DNA from: Nitrosarchaeum sp.
GTDB lineage: Archaea > Thermoproteota > Nitrososphaeria > Nitrososphaerales > Nitrosopumilaceae
NCBI GenBank assembly: GCA_003569705.1
Contig: BGOU01000010.1
Coordinates: forward strand, 1-64,000
DNA length: 64,000 bases
Direction: 5' to 3'
Both the position numbers and the translations under genes were made by a program. Numbering within the stretch: position 1 is the first letter of the stretch; the number at the start of each line of letters is the position of its first letter. Below, piece by piece: positions 53,201-61,486 of the stretch. The notes under the pieces are model-generated. The model had not been told where the DNA came from. It searched no databases and saw only the letters and a list, made by a program, of their open reading frames with translations.

Positions 53201-53209
53201 ATATATAAT
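53201..53209 (+). promoter_or_regulatory. TATA box of phasin 2
   Basis: ATATATAAT lies about 25 bases before the ATG at 53229 and directly follows the tandem repeats. Confidence 0.65.
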
Positions 53210-53228
53210 CAAACAGTTATGCTAGATT

Positions 53229-53645
53229 ATGAGTAAAACTCTAGATACAAAAGATGTCTTTGGCGTATACGAACAAAACATCATTAGCAGCTTTGCTACT
53301 ATCAATAGAGAAGTACCAAAATACTACCAATCCATTACCGACCTACAACATCAATGCATCCAAACCTGTGAAAATACAATGAAATCTGTACTATCAGTAC
53401 AAAAAGAAATTGTAAACAAGGCAGGAATTAATGCAAACATTCCTGATGCAGCACTAAGTACTATCAGGGATACCAGCGATGGAATCAACAAGGTATATTC
53501 TGTACAAAATCAAATAGTTCAAACAGCTCTTGATGCAACAAAACAAAATATCCAGACATTTAACGACAATGCTAAAGCATTTGCCGATCTAAACAAAAAC
53601 ATAATCCACTCTTGGATAAACGTATTTACACCAAGAAACAACTAG
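53229..53645 (+). CDS. Phasin-like PHA granule protein 2
   Basis: A 138-residue helical protein, a paralogue of 5517-5942 along its whole length: DVFGVYEQNIISSFATI, VPKYYQSITDLQHQCIQTCE, IVNKAGINANIPDAALSTI and the end FADLNKNIIHSWINVFTPRNN. It should coat PHA granules or related inclusions. It lies 46 kb from the phaEC locus and has its own promoter with a repeat array and divergent regulator, so its control may differ from phasin 1. Cysteines in QCIQTCE are not present in the first copy. Confidence 0.72.
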   Translation: MSKTLDTKDVFGVYEQNIISSFATINREVPKYYQSITDLQHQCIQTCENTMKSVLSVQKEIVNKAGINANIPDAALSTIRDTSDGINKVYSVQNQIVQTALDATKQNIQTFNDNAKAFADLNKNIIHSWINVFTPRNN

Positions 53646-53649
53646 TGTA

Positions 53650-53676
53650 CATATTTTTTATTTTTTTATTTTATAG
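53650..53676 (+). terminator. T-rich terminator after phasin 2
   Basis: ATTTTTTATTTTTTTATTTT follows within 5 bases of the stop codon, like the tract after phasin 1. Confidence 0.5.
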
Positions 53677-53741
53677 GTCCCAATCTCTTTATTTTTTTCT
53701 TCATCCTTAATTTTTCAGGTAAAGTTGAAATGTTTAATTTT

Positions 53742-54398
53742 TTAAAGCATTGCCTTTGAAAACTCTTCAATTACTTTTGTCCAATTTTTTGCTTTGATTA
53801 TTCCACTTGCAACCAAAATTCCTTTGGATCCCAACTCTAATGCTTTTGTAACATCTTGTCCTGAAACAATTCCTGCACCACAAAGTAACTTTGTTTTGTT
53901 CTTTGCGCTATTTACAGCATCTGCTGATTTTGTGATTAGTTCTGGCTTTTCTTTTGAAACTGCCTTTCCAGATCCAATTAATTCTGGCGGTTCTATTGCG
54001 ATATAATCTGGATTTAGTTTTGCATATTTTTTAGCCTCTGCAACATCTTTTACACATACGACTGATATCATTTTTAATTCACGTAATTTTAAAACAAGTT
54101 TAGAAATTTCATCACTTGAAATTCTATGTTCACTGTGATTAATCAAAGAACCGCTGACTTTGGATTTTTTCAACAATTCTGGAATCATAAATCCTGTAGT
54201 GCTTCCTACTTTGGAATTATCTACATGTTGTGCTAAAATCGGAATTAAACTATTTGCTACTAGTCCAATCAAGTGTTGCGGAGGTGCAACTGCAATTTTT
54301 ATTTTGTATTTTTTTGAAATCTTTTCTGCAATTTTTACAAATTCTATTATTTTATCTCCTGCAATTTCTTCATAGTTTTTGCAATTAATTATGAACAT
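53742..54398 (-). CDS. tpiA: Triosephosphate isomerase
   Basis: A 218-residue archaeal-type TIM (shorter than the bacterial 250). N-terminal INCKNYEE carries the substrate Asn/Lys. Catalytic His is in INHSEHRI and catalytic Glu in YIAIEPPELIGSG, with phosphate loop LLCGAGIVSGQDV and GILVASGIIKAKNW. It interconverts DHAP and GAP in gluconeogenesis, downstream of ppdK. Confidence 0.95.
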   Translation of the reverse strand: MFIINCKNYEEIAGDKIIEFVKIAEKISKKYKIKIAVAPPQHLIGLVANSLIPILAQHVDNSKVGSTTGFMIPELLKKSKVSGSLINHSEHRISSDEISKLVLKLRELKMISVVCVKDVAEAKKYAKLNPDYIAIEPPELIGSGKAVSKEKPELITKSADAVNSAKNKTKLLCGAGIVSGQDVTKALELGSKGILVASGIIKAKNWTKVIEEFSKAML

Positions 54399-54442
54399 TC
54401 TTTGAAAATTTCTGTATTGTATTTAATCCTTGATTGGTTGTT

Positions 54443-54730
54443 TTATTGATTTATTTTTGATGTCTTTTCATATCTTTTTTTCATGAATAATACTATCATC
54501 ATAAGAAAAATTGCCGCGATATTTGTGCCTATGATAAATACATCAGACACTATAACTCCGTAAATTAACCACAAAATGGATCCTCCAGAGATGAATACCA
54601 TTAGATATTTTGAAACATCTTTGAGGCTCTTTGTTCTATGCCCTCTAATGATTTGCTCTACCCATCCTGATAAAATTAAAACCCCCGCAGCTATTCCAAG
54701 TATGGTAAGTAGAGTTCCATCAATTTCCAC
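54443..54730 (-). CDS. SemiSWEET/PQ-loop-like small membrane protein
   Basis: A 95-residue protein with three helices: LLTILGIAAGVLILSGWVEQ, YLMVFISGGSILWLIYGVIV and FIIGTNIAAIFLMMIVLFM. The motif after helix 1, IIRGHRTKSLKDVS, is the SemiSWEET/PQ-loop turn (TKSxxDxS). Such proteins work as dimers moving sugars or other small solutes. It ends 45 bases from tpiA and 9 bases after polB, so it is probably co-transcribed with polB. Confidence 0.85.
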   Translation of the reverse strand: MEIDGTLLTILGIAAGVLILSGWVEQIIRGHRTKSLKDVSKYLMVFISGGSILWLIYGVIVSDVFIIGTNIAAIFLMMIVLFMKKRYEKTSKINQ

Positions 54731-54739
54731 AATAAATCA

Positions 54740-57298
54740 CTAATTCCAAAAAAATTCGTCTAATCCAGTTTGTTTTGGCTTGCCTAACATGGTCTGAAAA
54801 TCCAAATCCATTGATGATGTGATTTGATCCAACGTAGCTTCCATAAATTCCATGTATTTTTTTGAATCTATCTCCTCTTTTTTTGCCATCTCTACTGGTT
54901 TTACTCCTGGTTTGTTCAAAATTTTAACATATGATATTTTGTCTCCTTTTTTTACCTCTCTGATCGACTCTAGTAATCTTGCGGCTCGTATGTGCTGTGG
55001 AACTGTTTTGACATATTCTGACGGCGCTTTACTGATCATCACATTAAATGTCAAGTCTTGCAGCGGTATCTCTTTTGCTTCTACTTTTTTTGCACATGTT
55101 GCAATTTTATTTGTAATCTCTTTTTTTGCTTGCTCAAAATCAGTAACTGTTTGAACTTTGGATAGCACATCAATTAACTCATAAAATAGTTTTCTGATAA
55201 ATGGCGGCGTATGTGATTTTTTTCCAGTCAAACCTTTTACGTCTACTGTTCCTGCTTTAGTTACTCCAAGATAATTTTTCTTTCTGTTACTTAATACACA
55301 ATATCTGTACACCTTGTCAACTTCTAAATCTACTCCGTGATCTTTTTTTGCCTGCTCTATTACTTTGTGAATTTGCTCATCTGTAGGTTTTTTGATAAAT
55401 AGTGAATCCGTATCACCATAAATAACTTCAATTCCTATCGCTTCGCATTTTTTGATGGTTTCTAAAATCGTGTATCTGCCAATGGCAGTTGTTGCCTCCG
55501 CTGCAGGAAGAAAATACAATGGGAAAATCTCCGCACCCATTACACCATAACTAGCATTTAGGATTACTTTGAGTGCTTGACTGACTACTGTGTATTGCTG
55601 TCTCTGTTCTTCTGTTAGGGTCTCTTGCTTTGAGAGGCTTTTGTAGTAATTTACCCTCAAATCTCGCAGTGACCCAATAATTATTGCTGTTAGTCCGTTT
55701 CTTTTTGTGCATGCCCAATGGTTTGTCTGGGGTATGGTATTTTTCTTGCATTCATCATGAGAGCATCTTACTGTTTCATATGATATGTTTCTCACCTTGA
55801 TGATACTGGGGTATAGACTTGCAAAATCCATTACGACTACATCGAAATGAATTCCTTCCTTTGGATCAATAACTAGACCTCCTCTGTATTTTTTATCTTT
55901 GATTACTGCATTTGATGATACTCCTTCTGATCTTCTCTCAAGTTCTTCTCTTTTTGGAATCAGTGCATTTCTTTGTCTGTGTTCATAATACAGTAAACTT
56001 CTAATCCACTGTGACACTCCCATCCTTGCAATATCATCAATTGGCATTCTTCCAATCCTGGCAATAATTACAAGCAAATCCATCAAAAGATCATTGTTGA
56101 AACTTGTAAGCTCGTATGTTAGCAGTGCATCATTGTAACAATAGTTTGCAGTTTGATATAGACTGAGTTGATCAAACTCTAACCCATAATCTATTTTTTC
56201 TTTGTTTAGTAGTGCTTTTGAAACACTGTTTAATGAAAAATCAGTATACTTTTGACTAAATGCATAAATCTGAAATGAACGATTTGAAAGTGTTCTATAC
56301 AAGTCAAGATGCACACCATGTTTCAGTGTGGCTGAATCCTTCATCATGTATAGTGGATTATTTTCGTTTTTTATCCCGAGTCTTTCTGCTCTGTTAAACA
56401 AATATGGTAAATCAAATTCATCCCCGTTGTATGTTAGCACAAAAGGAAATTCTTCAATTATTTTAAACGCATCTAAAATCATTTCTTTTTCTTTACTCTG
56501 ATCATAAAACACAATTCGTATATTCTGACCAAGTTCATTTACTCCTTCATCTGTGCCATCTGTTCTTAGCACAAAAATTTGATCAAAGCCACCTGTCCCC
56601 TTTAGTCCAATTGCTGTGACTTTTTTTTCTGCAATCTTTGGGTCTGGAATTCTTCCAATTTCAGCCTCAACTTCAATATCTACGCTCAATCTCTTGATTC
56701 TAGGAATTGGCTGATTCAGTAAATCTGCCCAATCTGAAATTAATTCTTTAAACTCCTTTGGGTCCACCATGTTTTCACTATCGACTTTATCCCACAACAA
56801 ACTTTTCAAAGCGAGTCTAACATCACTTGATATTTCTAAATCATGTGGTTTTATTTTTCCATCTATTATTTCGTAATATTTTCCAACAATTAATGATCTA
56901 TCGTACAGATAATTCTCATAATATTTGATATCTGATTCCCATGTCTCTATTAGGTTTCTGATGCTTTTGTCTCCAGCAGTTCCTCCAATTGTAAGAGGAT
57001 CTGCAACTGTTATTTTTGACATGTTGACATCTTCATCCTTCATCAAATCATGGCGTTTCACTGTTTTAATTTCTAAAATATCATCTCTTTCTTGCAAAAA
57101 GTCTAATTCATCTGGAGATAGTCTGGAGTAACAGTATGGCTTGTGTCCTGTTTCATCATGCCATAAAATTAATTTCTGTGATGTTGGTTCATAGAATTTT
57201 AACACTGCAGTTCTTGTTATGTTGTCATATGTTGCAGACACCAACATTGATGGTGGCATTGATGTGATCTTTTCTGTTTCTTTAACGTTAATCTGCAT
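54740..57298 (-). CDS. polB: Family B DNA polymerase
   Basis: An 852-residue replicative polymerase. Exonuclease motifs are SVDIEVEAEIG (Exo I), YNGDEFDLPYL (Exo II) and YCYNDALLTYEL (Exo III), so proofreading is intact. Polymerase motifs are DFASLYPSI (A), KVILNASYGVMGAE (B) and YGDTDSLFIK (C). The C-terminus QTGLDEFFW resembles a PCNA-interacting PIP box (QxxLxxFF). Full length. The gene for dCMP deaminase is 8 bases upstream, a sensible nucleotide/replication pair. Confidence 0.97.
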   Translation of the reverse strand: MQINVKETEKITSMPPSMLVSATYDNITRTAVLKFYEPTSQKLILWHDETGHKPYCYSRLSPDELDFLQERDDILEIKTVKRHDLMKDEDVNMSKITVADPLTIGGTAGDKSIRNLIETWESDIKYYENYLYDRSLIVGKYYEIIDGKIKPHDLEISSDVRLALKSLLWDKVDSENMVDPKEFKELISDWADLLNQPIPRIKRLSVDIEVEAEIGRIPDPKIAEKKVTAIGLKGTGGFDQIFVLRTDGTDEGVNELGQNIRIVFYDQSKEKEMILDAFKIIEEFPFVLTYNGDEFDLPYLFNRAERLGIKNENNPLYMMKDSATLKHGVHLDLYRTLSNRSFQIYAFSQKYTDFSLNSVSKALLNKEKIDYGLEFDQLSLYQTANYCYNDALLTYELTSFNNDLLMDLLVIIARIGRMPIDDIARMGVSQWIRSLLYYEHRQRNALIPKREELERRSEGVSSNAVIKDKKYRGGLVIDPKEGIHFDVVVMDFASLYPSIIKVRNISYETVRCSHDECKKNTIPQTNHWACTKRNGLTAIIIGSLRDLRVNYYKSLSKQETLTEEQRQQYTVVSQALKVILNASYGVMGAEIFPLYFLPAAEATTAIGRYTILETIKKCEAIGIEVIYGDTDSLFIKKPTDEQIHKVIEQAKKDHGVDLEVDKVYRYCVLSNRKKNYLGVTKAGTVDVKGLTGKKSHTPPFIRKLFYELIDVLSKVQTVTDFEQAKKEITNKIATCAKKVEAKEIPLQDLTFNVMISKAPSEYVKTVPQHIRAARLLESIREVKKGDKISYVKILNKPGVKPVEMAKKEEIDSKKYMEFMEATLDQITSSMDLDFQTMLGKPKQTGLDEFFWN

Positions 57299-57306
57299 GT
57301 GATCAC

Positions 57307-57870
57307 TTAGATGGAATTTTCATATTTGTTAACTAGTTCTTTTGCCCATTTGGTTATTCTGCTCTTATCTAGATGAACAACTTCAACACCTGCTTCTTTT
57401 AATAATTCAAAATCTGTTTCTGGATAAGAGTCAAGACAGACAAATTTTCTAATTCCAATTGTAATTGCCATCTTTGTGCATTCTAAACATGGGACAAATG
57501 TGGTGTATAGTATGGCACCTGCAACACCTGCCTCAATTCCTAAAATTGCGCAATGCATTATGGCATTAGCTTCTGCATGATTGCAAAGACATCTATCCAA
57601 TGATGCTCCTGATTCTATCTTCCCTTCCATTCTTAGTTGACATCGCTTACATCCTCCATCAAAACAATTTTTGATTCCTGGTGGTGTTCCATTATACCCT
57701 GTTGCCAACTGTCTGTTTTTACGTACAATTACGGCACCTACCTGTCTAGTCATACAATTTGAGCGAAGTTTGGCCAACTCTGCTTGAAGCATAAAATATT
57801 CGTCCCAATCAGGTCTCTCAAAAGACTTGTTCACACAAATCATGCCTGTTTGTTCAATATATTGATTCAT
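57307..57870 (-). CDS. dCMP deaminase (ComEB family)
   Basis: A 187-residue zinc enzyme converting dCMP to dUMP for dTTP synthesis. Zinc and catalytic residues are in CNHAEANAIMHC (HAE) and PCLECTKMAI (PCxxC). Extra zinc motif GCKRCQ with CFDGG is present in many family members. It is upstream of polB in one operon. Start at ATG 57870, with an internal ATG at 57843 as alternative. It is divergent from the CdvB-like gene. Confidence 0.93.
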   Translation of the reverse strand: MNQYIEQTGMICVNKSFERPDWDEYFMLQAELAKLRSNCMTRQVGAVIVRKNRQLATGYNGTPPGIKNCFDGGCKRCQLRMEGKIESGASLDRCLCNHAEANAIMHCAILGIEAGVAGAILYTTFVPCLECTKMAITIGIRKFVCLDSYPETDFELLKEAGVEVVHLDKSRITKWAKELVNKYENSI

Positions 57871-57988
57871 GAAATTTCTTGATTGTACCCTGTCTCAAAT
57901 TACCAAAATAACCGAAAACTATCTTTTTTGTGTAATATCTTAGACACCTCTAATTATGATCTTGTTTTATGATGTAAAATTGAATTTC

Positions 57989-58612
57989 ATGGAACAGAAT
58001 TGGAATAACCCACAATCAAAAGGACTCTCAGAACATCTCCATGGACTAAAAAAAGAAGCAGCATTAAAACCAAGAATCCAAAACTCTCTTGTGCAATTAA
58101 CTAGAACAGTATCTTCCCTTGATTACAAAGTAAAAACTTTAGATGATAAAGATGCAAAATTATTTAATCGAATCGTATTGGCAAAAAAGAATCACGACTC
58201 AACAACTGGTAAAGTACTTGCAAACGAATTAGTAGAATTAAGAAAAAATAAGAAAATTCTAACCACTCTTAAACTATCATTAGAACAAGTTAACCTTAGA
58301 TTATCTACAGTTTCAGATGTAGGCGATGCCATGGCCTCATTAGGTCCAATAATGGCAACAATGAATGCATTGAAACCCTCTCTAGGAAGAATAATGCCTG
58401 AAGTAAGTCATGAATTTGAATCTCTATTTGGTATTCTGAATGAATCCATCTCTGGTTCATTTGAAGGAAGCTTTGAATCTGACGGTGTATCTAATGAGGA
58501 AACTGAAAGTATACTAAGAGAGGCAGCAGCAGTAGCTGGAAATCGTATTGGTGATAAATTCCCATCAACCCCAACTGGAATCTCTTCATCAAACTCTATT
58601 GGTTTAGAATAA
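57989..58612 (+). CDS. CdvB-like ESCRT-III (Snf7) protein
   Basis: A 207-residue Snf7-fold protein from ATG 57989 (the open frame begins at 57956). The helical core runs LKKEAALKPRIQNSLVQLTR, TVSSLDYKVKTLDDKDAKLF, NRIVLAKKNHDSTTGKVLAN, ELVELRKNKKILTTLKLSLE. An acidic region and ETESILREAAAVAGNRIGD, a possible MIM-like helix, follow. ESCRT-III proteins form filaments that constrict membranes at division. Thaumarchaea have several CdvB paralogues and this one lacks the C-terminal winged helix. No cdvA or cdvC is next to it. Confidence 0.82.
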   Translation: MEQNWNNPQSKGLSEHLHGLKKEAALKPRIQNSLVQLTRTVSSLDYKVKTLDDKDAKLFNRIVLAKKNHDSTTGKVLANELVELRKNKKILTTLKLSLEQVNLRLSTVSDVGDAMASLGPIMATMNALKPSLGRIMPEVSHEFESLFGILNESISGSFEGSFESDGVSNEETESILREAAAVAGNRIGDKFPSTPTGISSSNSIGLE

Positions 58613-59238
58613 TCATCTAGTGTCAAAAAACAACACTGCTTAGAATTTCTTGAACATATTGCAATCAAAGAAAACAGATTAAACCTGCATGTTTGGGATA
58701 TTTCCTATTTGATGTGAATATGCTTGGTAAGATTCATCTAACACAATCAACTGAATCTATATTTGTAAAAACGACTTGTGTTAATTGTGATTATGGGCTC
58801 GTTGACCCTTGAAAAGGCAAAATAGTCTCATAAGGAACACGGTATGCTATAGTTTCTATTCGTAAATATGCTGATATTTCCATCTCTAAAATAATATCTA
58901 AAATAATATCTAAAATTTGATTCATTCTTGAAGAAAATCTAAGAAATAGTCGATAGAAATACTGTTTATAGATATAGAAATGGCACAAAATTCCAAAATA
59001 TTTTTGATATTTTATGTGAAATACTGGTAATCTCTCAACTTGTTGTATTCTATATGATGCTGTCTAACTAAGATCGTAATAGATCTAAAAGAAGAATTTA
59101 ATGTAAAATAAAATCTCATTAACCGTTTTCATAAAGTAGAAAATACATTACTAATGAAAAAATAAACTAATTTTATGTTTTGAGATCACTAAAAGCACGA
59201 AAATAAAGATGGAAATACTATCTTGTGTATGATCTTAC
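58613..59238. other. Intergenic region, mostly empty; possible 30-residue ORF
   Basis: An ATG at 58720 opens MLGKIHLTQSTESIFVKTTC, VNCDYGLVDP and stops at 58812. The CxxC segment hints at another zinc peptide but support is weak. Around 58884-58918 the 12-base unit TCTAAAATAATA is repeated nearly three times. Nothing else was seen. Confidence 0.35.
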
Positions 59239-59331
59239 ATGACGAATCAATTATACTGTCAAGTGTGTCATAAACTCAAGTATACTAGATCGGATAAACA
59301 AAAAAAGTGTGAATGCAAAGACGTTGTTTAG
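59239..59331 (+). CDS. 30-residue zinc-finger peptide
   Basis: MTNQLYCQVCHKLKYTRSDK and QKKCECKDVV: CQVC plus CxC give a possible zinc knuckle. It ends 55 bases before the channel gene start. Short size makes it uncertain, but the Cys pattern is like the other micro-proteins of this window. Confidence 0.45.
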   Translation: MTNQLYCQVCHKLKYTRSDKQKKCECKDVV

Positions 59332-59386
59332 ATCACATCTGAAAGTAGCAAGGTATAATAATTCAATTAATAGTTTTAAAAAAGTA

Positions 59387-60310
59387 ATGCAAAGTTCAAA
59401 AAATTATTTACTTGCAATTTTATCATTCTCGTTAATTCTAATTGGTTTTAATTCTGCATTTGCACAAGAAAGTTTTGTTGAAGGTGTTTATGGTCCAACA
59501 AGTGATGCAATAAGAGAATTTGCAGTAAGTATTGCCGATAGCACTCCAAAAATAATTGCCGCTGCAATTTTGCTTGTAATAGGTTTCATAGCTGGTAAAC
59601 TAATTGGCAGAGCCGCAAACAAAGCTGCAACTGCAATTCTCCAAAAAACCAGTCAGAAAAATCAAGAATTACATGTTGCAGAGGGTGTATATGGTAAATT
59701 TAATTCTGTAAGTTTAATTTCAGCCACAATTCGTTGGTTTGTCTACTTGTTTTTCATAGTTGCAGCAGTTAATGCTTTACAGTTTGACCAACTTTCATCT
59801 GCACTTACAAATCTATGGCTATGGGTTCCTAACCTCCTTGCATTTGTATTGATAATTGTAATTGGCTCTATTGTTGTCAACTTTGTTAGTAAATGGGTTG
59901 AGCACCAACTAGTAGATCATCAGATTGCAAGTCCACGAATTATTATTGCTATAATCAAGGCAGTTATTTACGGCATAGTGTTTGCAATAGGTTTTACACA
60001 ACTAGGCGTTGGTGAGACAATCATTCCAATTCTTGTATCTGCCTTTGCATGGAGTATTGCAATTGCAATAGGTGCATCAATTGCAGTGGGATTAGGATTT
60101 ACATTAAAAGACATACTGCCATCAGCAATAATGGGTGCATCAACTCAACGCTCAATCCTTAAAGTGGGACAAAAAGTCAAAATTGGCGAAGTTACTGGAA
60201 CTATCACTGCATCGCATTTGCTACATGTTATTGTAACAAATGATAGAAATGAAAGCATTGTAATTCCAACCAAAACATTGATGAATCAAACAATCATTAT
60301 TTTCAACTAG
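59387..60310 (+). CDS. MscS-like mechanosensitive channel family protein
   Basis: A 307-residue membrane protein from ATG 59387. The frame is open to 59309, but ATG 59387 gives a signal-like helix (YLLAILSFSLILIGFNSAFA) and a TATA box (GGTATAATAAT, 59352-59362) fits. Two conserved TM-helix motifs (PKIIAAAILLVIGFIAGKLI; NLLAFVLIIVIGSIVVNFVS), a third and fourth TM, and a final pore-type helix (IAIGASIAVGLGFTLKDILP) lead into an OB-like beta domain (GQKVKIGEVTGTITASHLLH). Short members like this may gate ions in osmotic shock. Confidence 0.82.
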   Translation: MQSSKNYLLAILSFSLILIGFNSAFAQESFVEGVYGPTSDAIREFAVSIADSTPKIIAAAILLVIGFIAGKLIGRAANKAATAILQKTSQKNQELHVAEGVYGKFNSVSLISATIRWFVYLFFIVAAVNALQFDQLSSALTNLWLWVPNLLAFVLIIVIGSIVVNFVSKWVEHQLVDHQIASPRIIIAIIKAVIYGIVFAIGFTQLGVGETIIPILVSAFAWSIAIAIGASIAVGLGFTLKDILPSAIMGASTQRSILKVGQKVKIGEVTGTITASHLLHVIVTNDRNESIVIPTKTLMNQTIIIFN

Positions 60311-60410
60311 ATTTTTCCAAAGATAAAACTAGTCATAATTCATTATTCTACAAAAAATTGAGCTTGTAATATCAAAAACTCCATTAAGGTGATATTTAGA
60401 AACATATCTG

Positions 60411-61133
60411 TTGCAAGACATATCTGAACCAAGACATCTTGAACCACATCTTAAGGAATCAAGTGCTATGCGCGATTTTGTTTTTGGTTTTGGTGATGGG
60501 ATAAATACTTCACTAGGTATTACCGCTGGAGTTGGTGGTGCTGATGTTTCAGCCAACATAATAGTTCTTGCTGCATTAGTTGGAATGTTTACTGGTGCAA
60601 AAGCAATGGCAGTTCAAAATTATCTTGCAGTGAAAACCCAAAGACAATTACTGACATCAGAAATTGAACGTGAGAAATGGGAGATTGAACATAAGCCAGA
60701 TGATGAAAGAAGAGAAATAGAAGACATCTACAAAGCTAAGGGTTTTTCAGGAAAAGAACTTGAAATGATTGTAGATAAAATAACTTCTGATAAGAAAGTG
60801 TGGCTTGATACAATGCTCACCGAAGAACTAAATTTGAATTTGGATATTGCAGGTAGTCCACTAAAAAGTGCCATGCGAATGTTTGTTTCTTTTCTAATTG
60901 GTGGAATGTTGCCTATATTGCCATTCTTCTTTTTCTCTGGATTGGATGCACTTTTTGTTGCAATCGGAATTAGTATTTCTACCTCTTTTACTGTCGGTGT
61001 GATTAAATCAAAAATGGCAAACACAAACAAAATAATTGGAGGTCTGGAAATGGCAGGACTAGGCACTGGAATCGCTTTGATTGGATACGGTATTGGCAGT
61101 GAGTTATCTAATTTAGGAATAATTGGTATTTAG
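60411..61133 (+). CDS. VIT1/CCC1-type iron/manganese transporter
   Basis: A 240-residue transporter. The first helix pair is RDFVFGFGDGINTSLGITAG, then IIVLAALVGMFTGAKAMAVQ. A cytoplasmic charged metal-binding segment (EREKWEIEHKPDDERREIED, then GFSGKELEMIVDKIT) matches the VIT1 insert. Three more helices follow (MFVSFLIGGMLPILPFFFFS, LFVAIGISISTSFTVGVIKS, GLGTGIALIGYGIGSELSNL). It moves Fe2+ or Mn2+ out of the cytoplasm against protons. TTG start at 60411. No iron-responsive operator was recognised. Confidence 0.88.
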   Translation: MQDISEPRHLEPHLKESSAMRDFVFGFGDGINTSLGITAGVGGADVSANIIVLAALVGMFTGAKAMAVQNYLAVKTQRQLLTSEIEREKWEIEHKPDDERREIEDIYKAKGFSGKELEMIVDKITSDKKVWLDTMLTEELNLNLDIAGSPLKSAMRMFVSFLIGGMLPILPFFFFSGLDALFVAIGISISTSFTVGVIKSKMANTNKIIGGLEMAGLGTGIALIGYGIGSELSNLGIIGI

Positions 61134-61219
61134 TTATTACATCATATTTAGCCGATACTGATTATTACTATGAATGATTTCTACGCTGTTGTTATATTCA
61201 AAATCATCCTACATCAAAT

Positions 61220-61327
61220 ATGAAATCCTGGAAATGTTATAGATGCGACCTTACATTCAAACAAGAACTACATGCTCACATCCATCAGGATATTACAAAT
61301 CATCCTTTTAATCAGATCGGAGCTTAG
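61220..61327 (+). CDS. 35-residue C2H2 zinc-finger peptide
   Basis: MKSWKCYRCDLTFKQELHAH, IHQDITNHPFNQIGA: C-x2-C-x7-F-like core and H-x3-H fit a classic C2H2 finger. ATG to TAG in 108 bases. Its presence in an otherwise empty gap and the textbook motif make it credible. Confidence 0.6.
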   Translation: MKSWKCYRCDLTFKQELHAHIHQDITNHPFNQIGA

Positions 61328-61486
61328 ATTCCGTATTTCTTGATATCATCATTTTTGATGTATGAGTGTTTAAGATGACATGTAATTTTTTCTAAAAAAT
61401 ATGGTTTTTGTTTTAAACCATAGATCAGAAGATTATTGTTGATTTGTATAGGATAATTAATATACAAACAGTTTCTCATAAATAAA

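Noticed and set aside
58791-58988. Minus-strand ORF of 65 residues
   Set aside because: It includes the 12-bp tandem repeat (LDIILDIIL) and has no ribosome site, TATA box or domain. More likely random.
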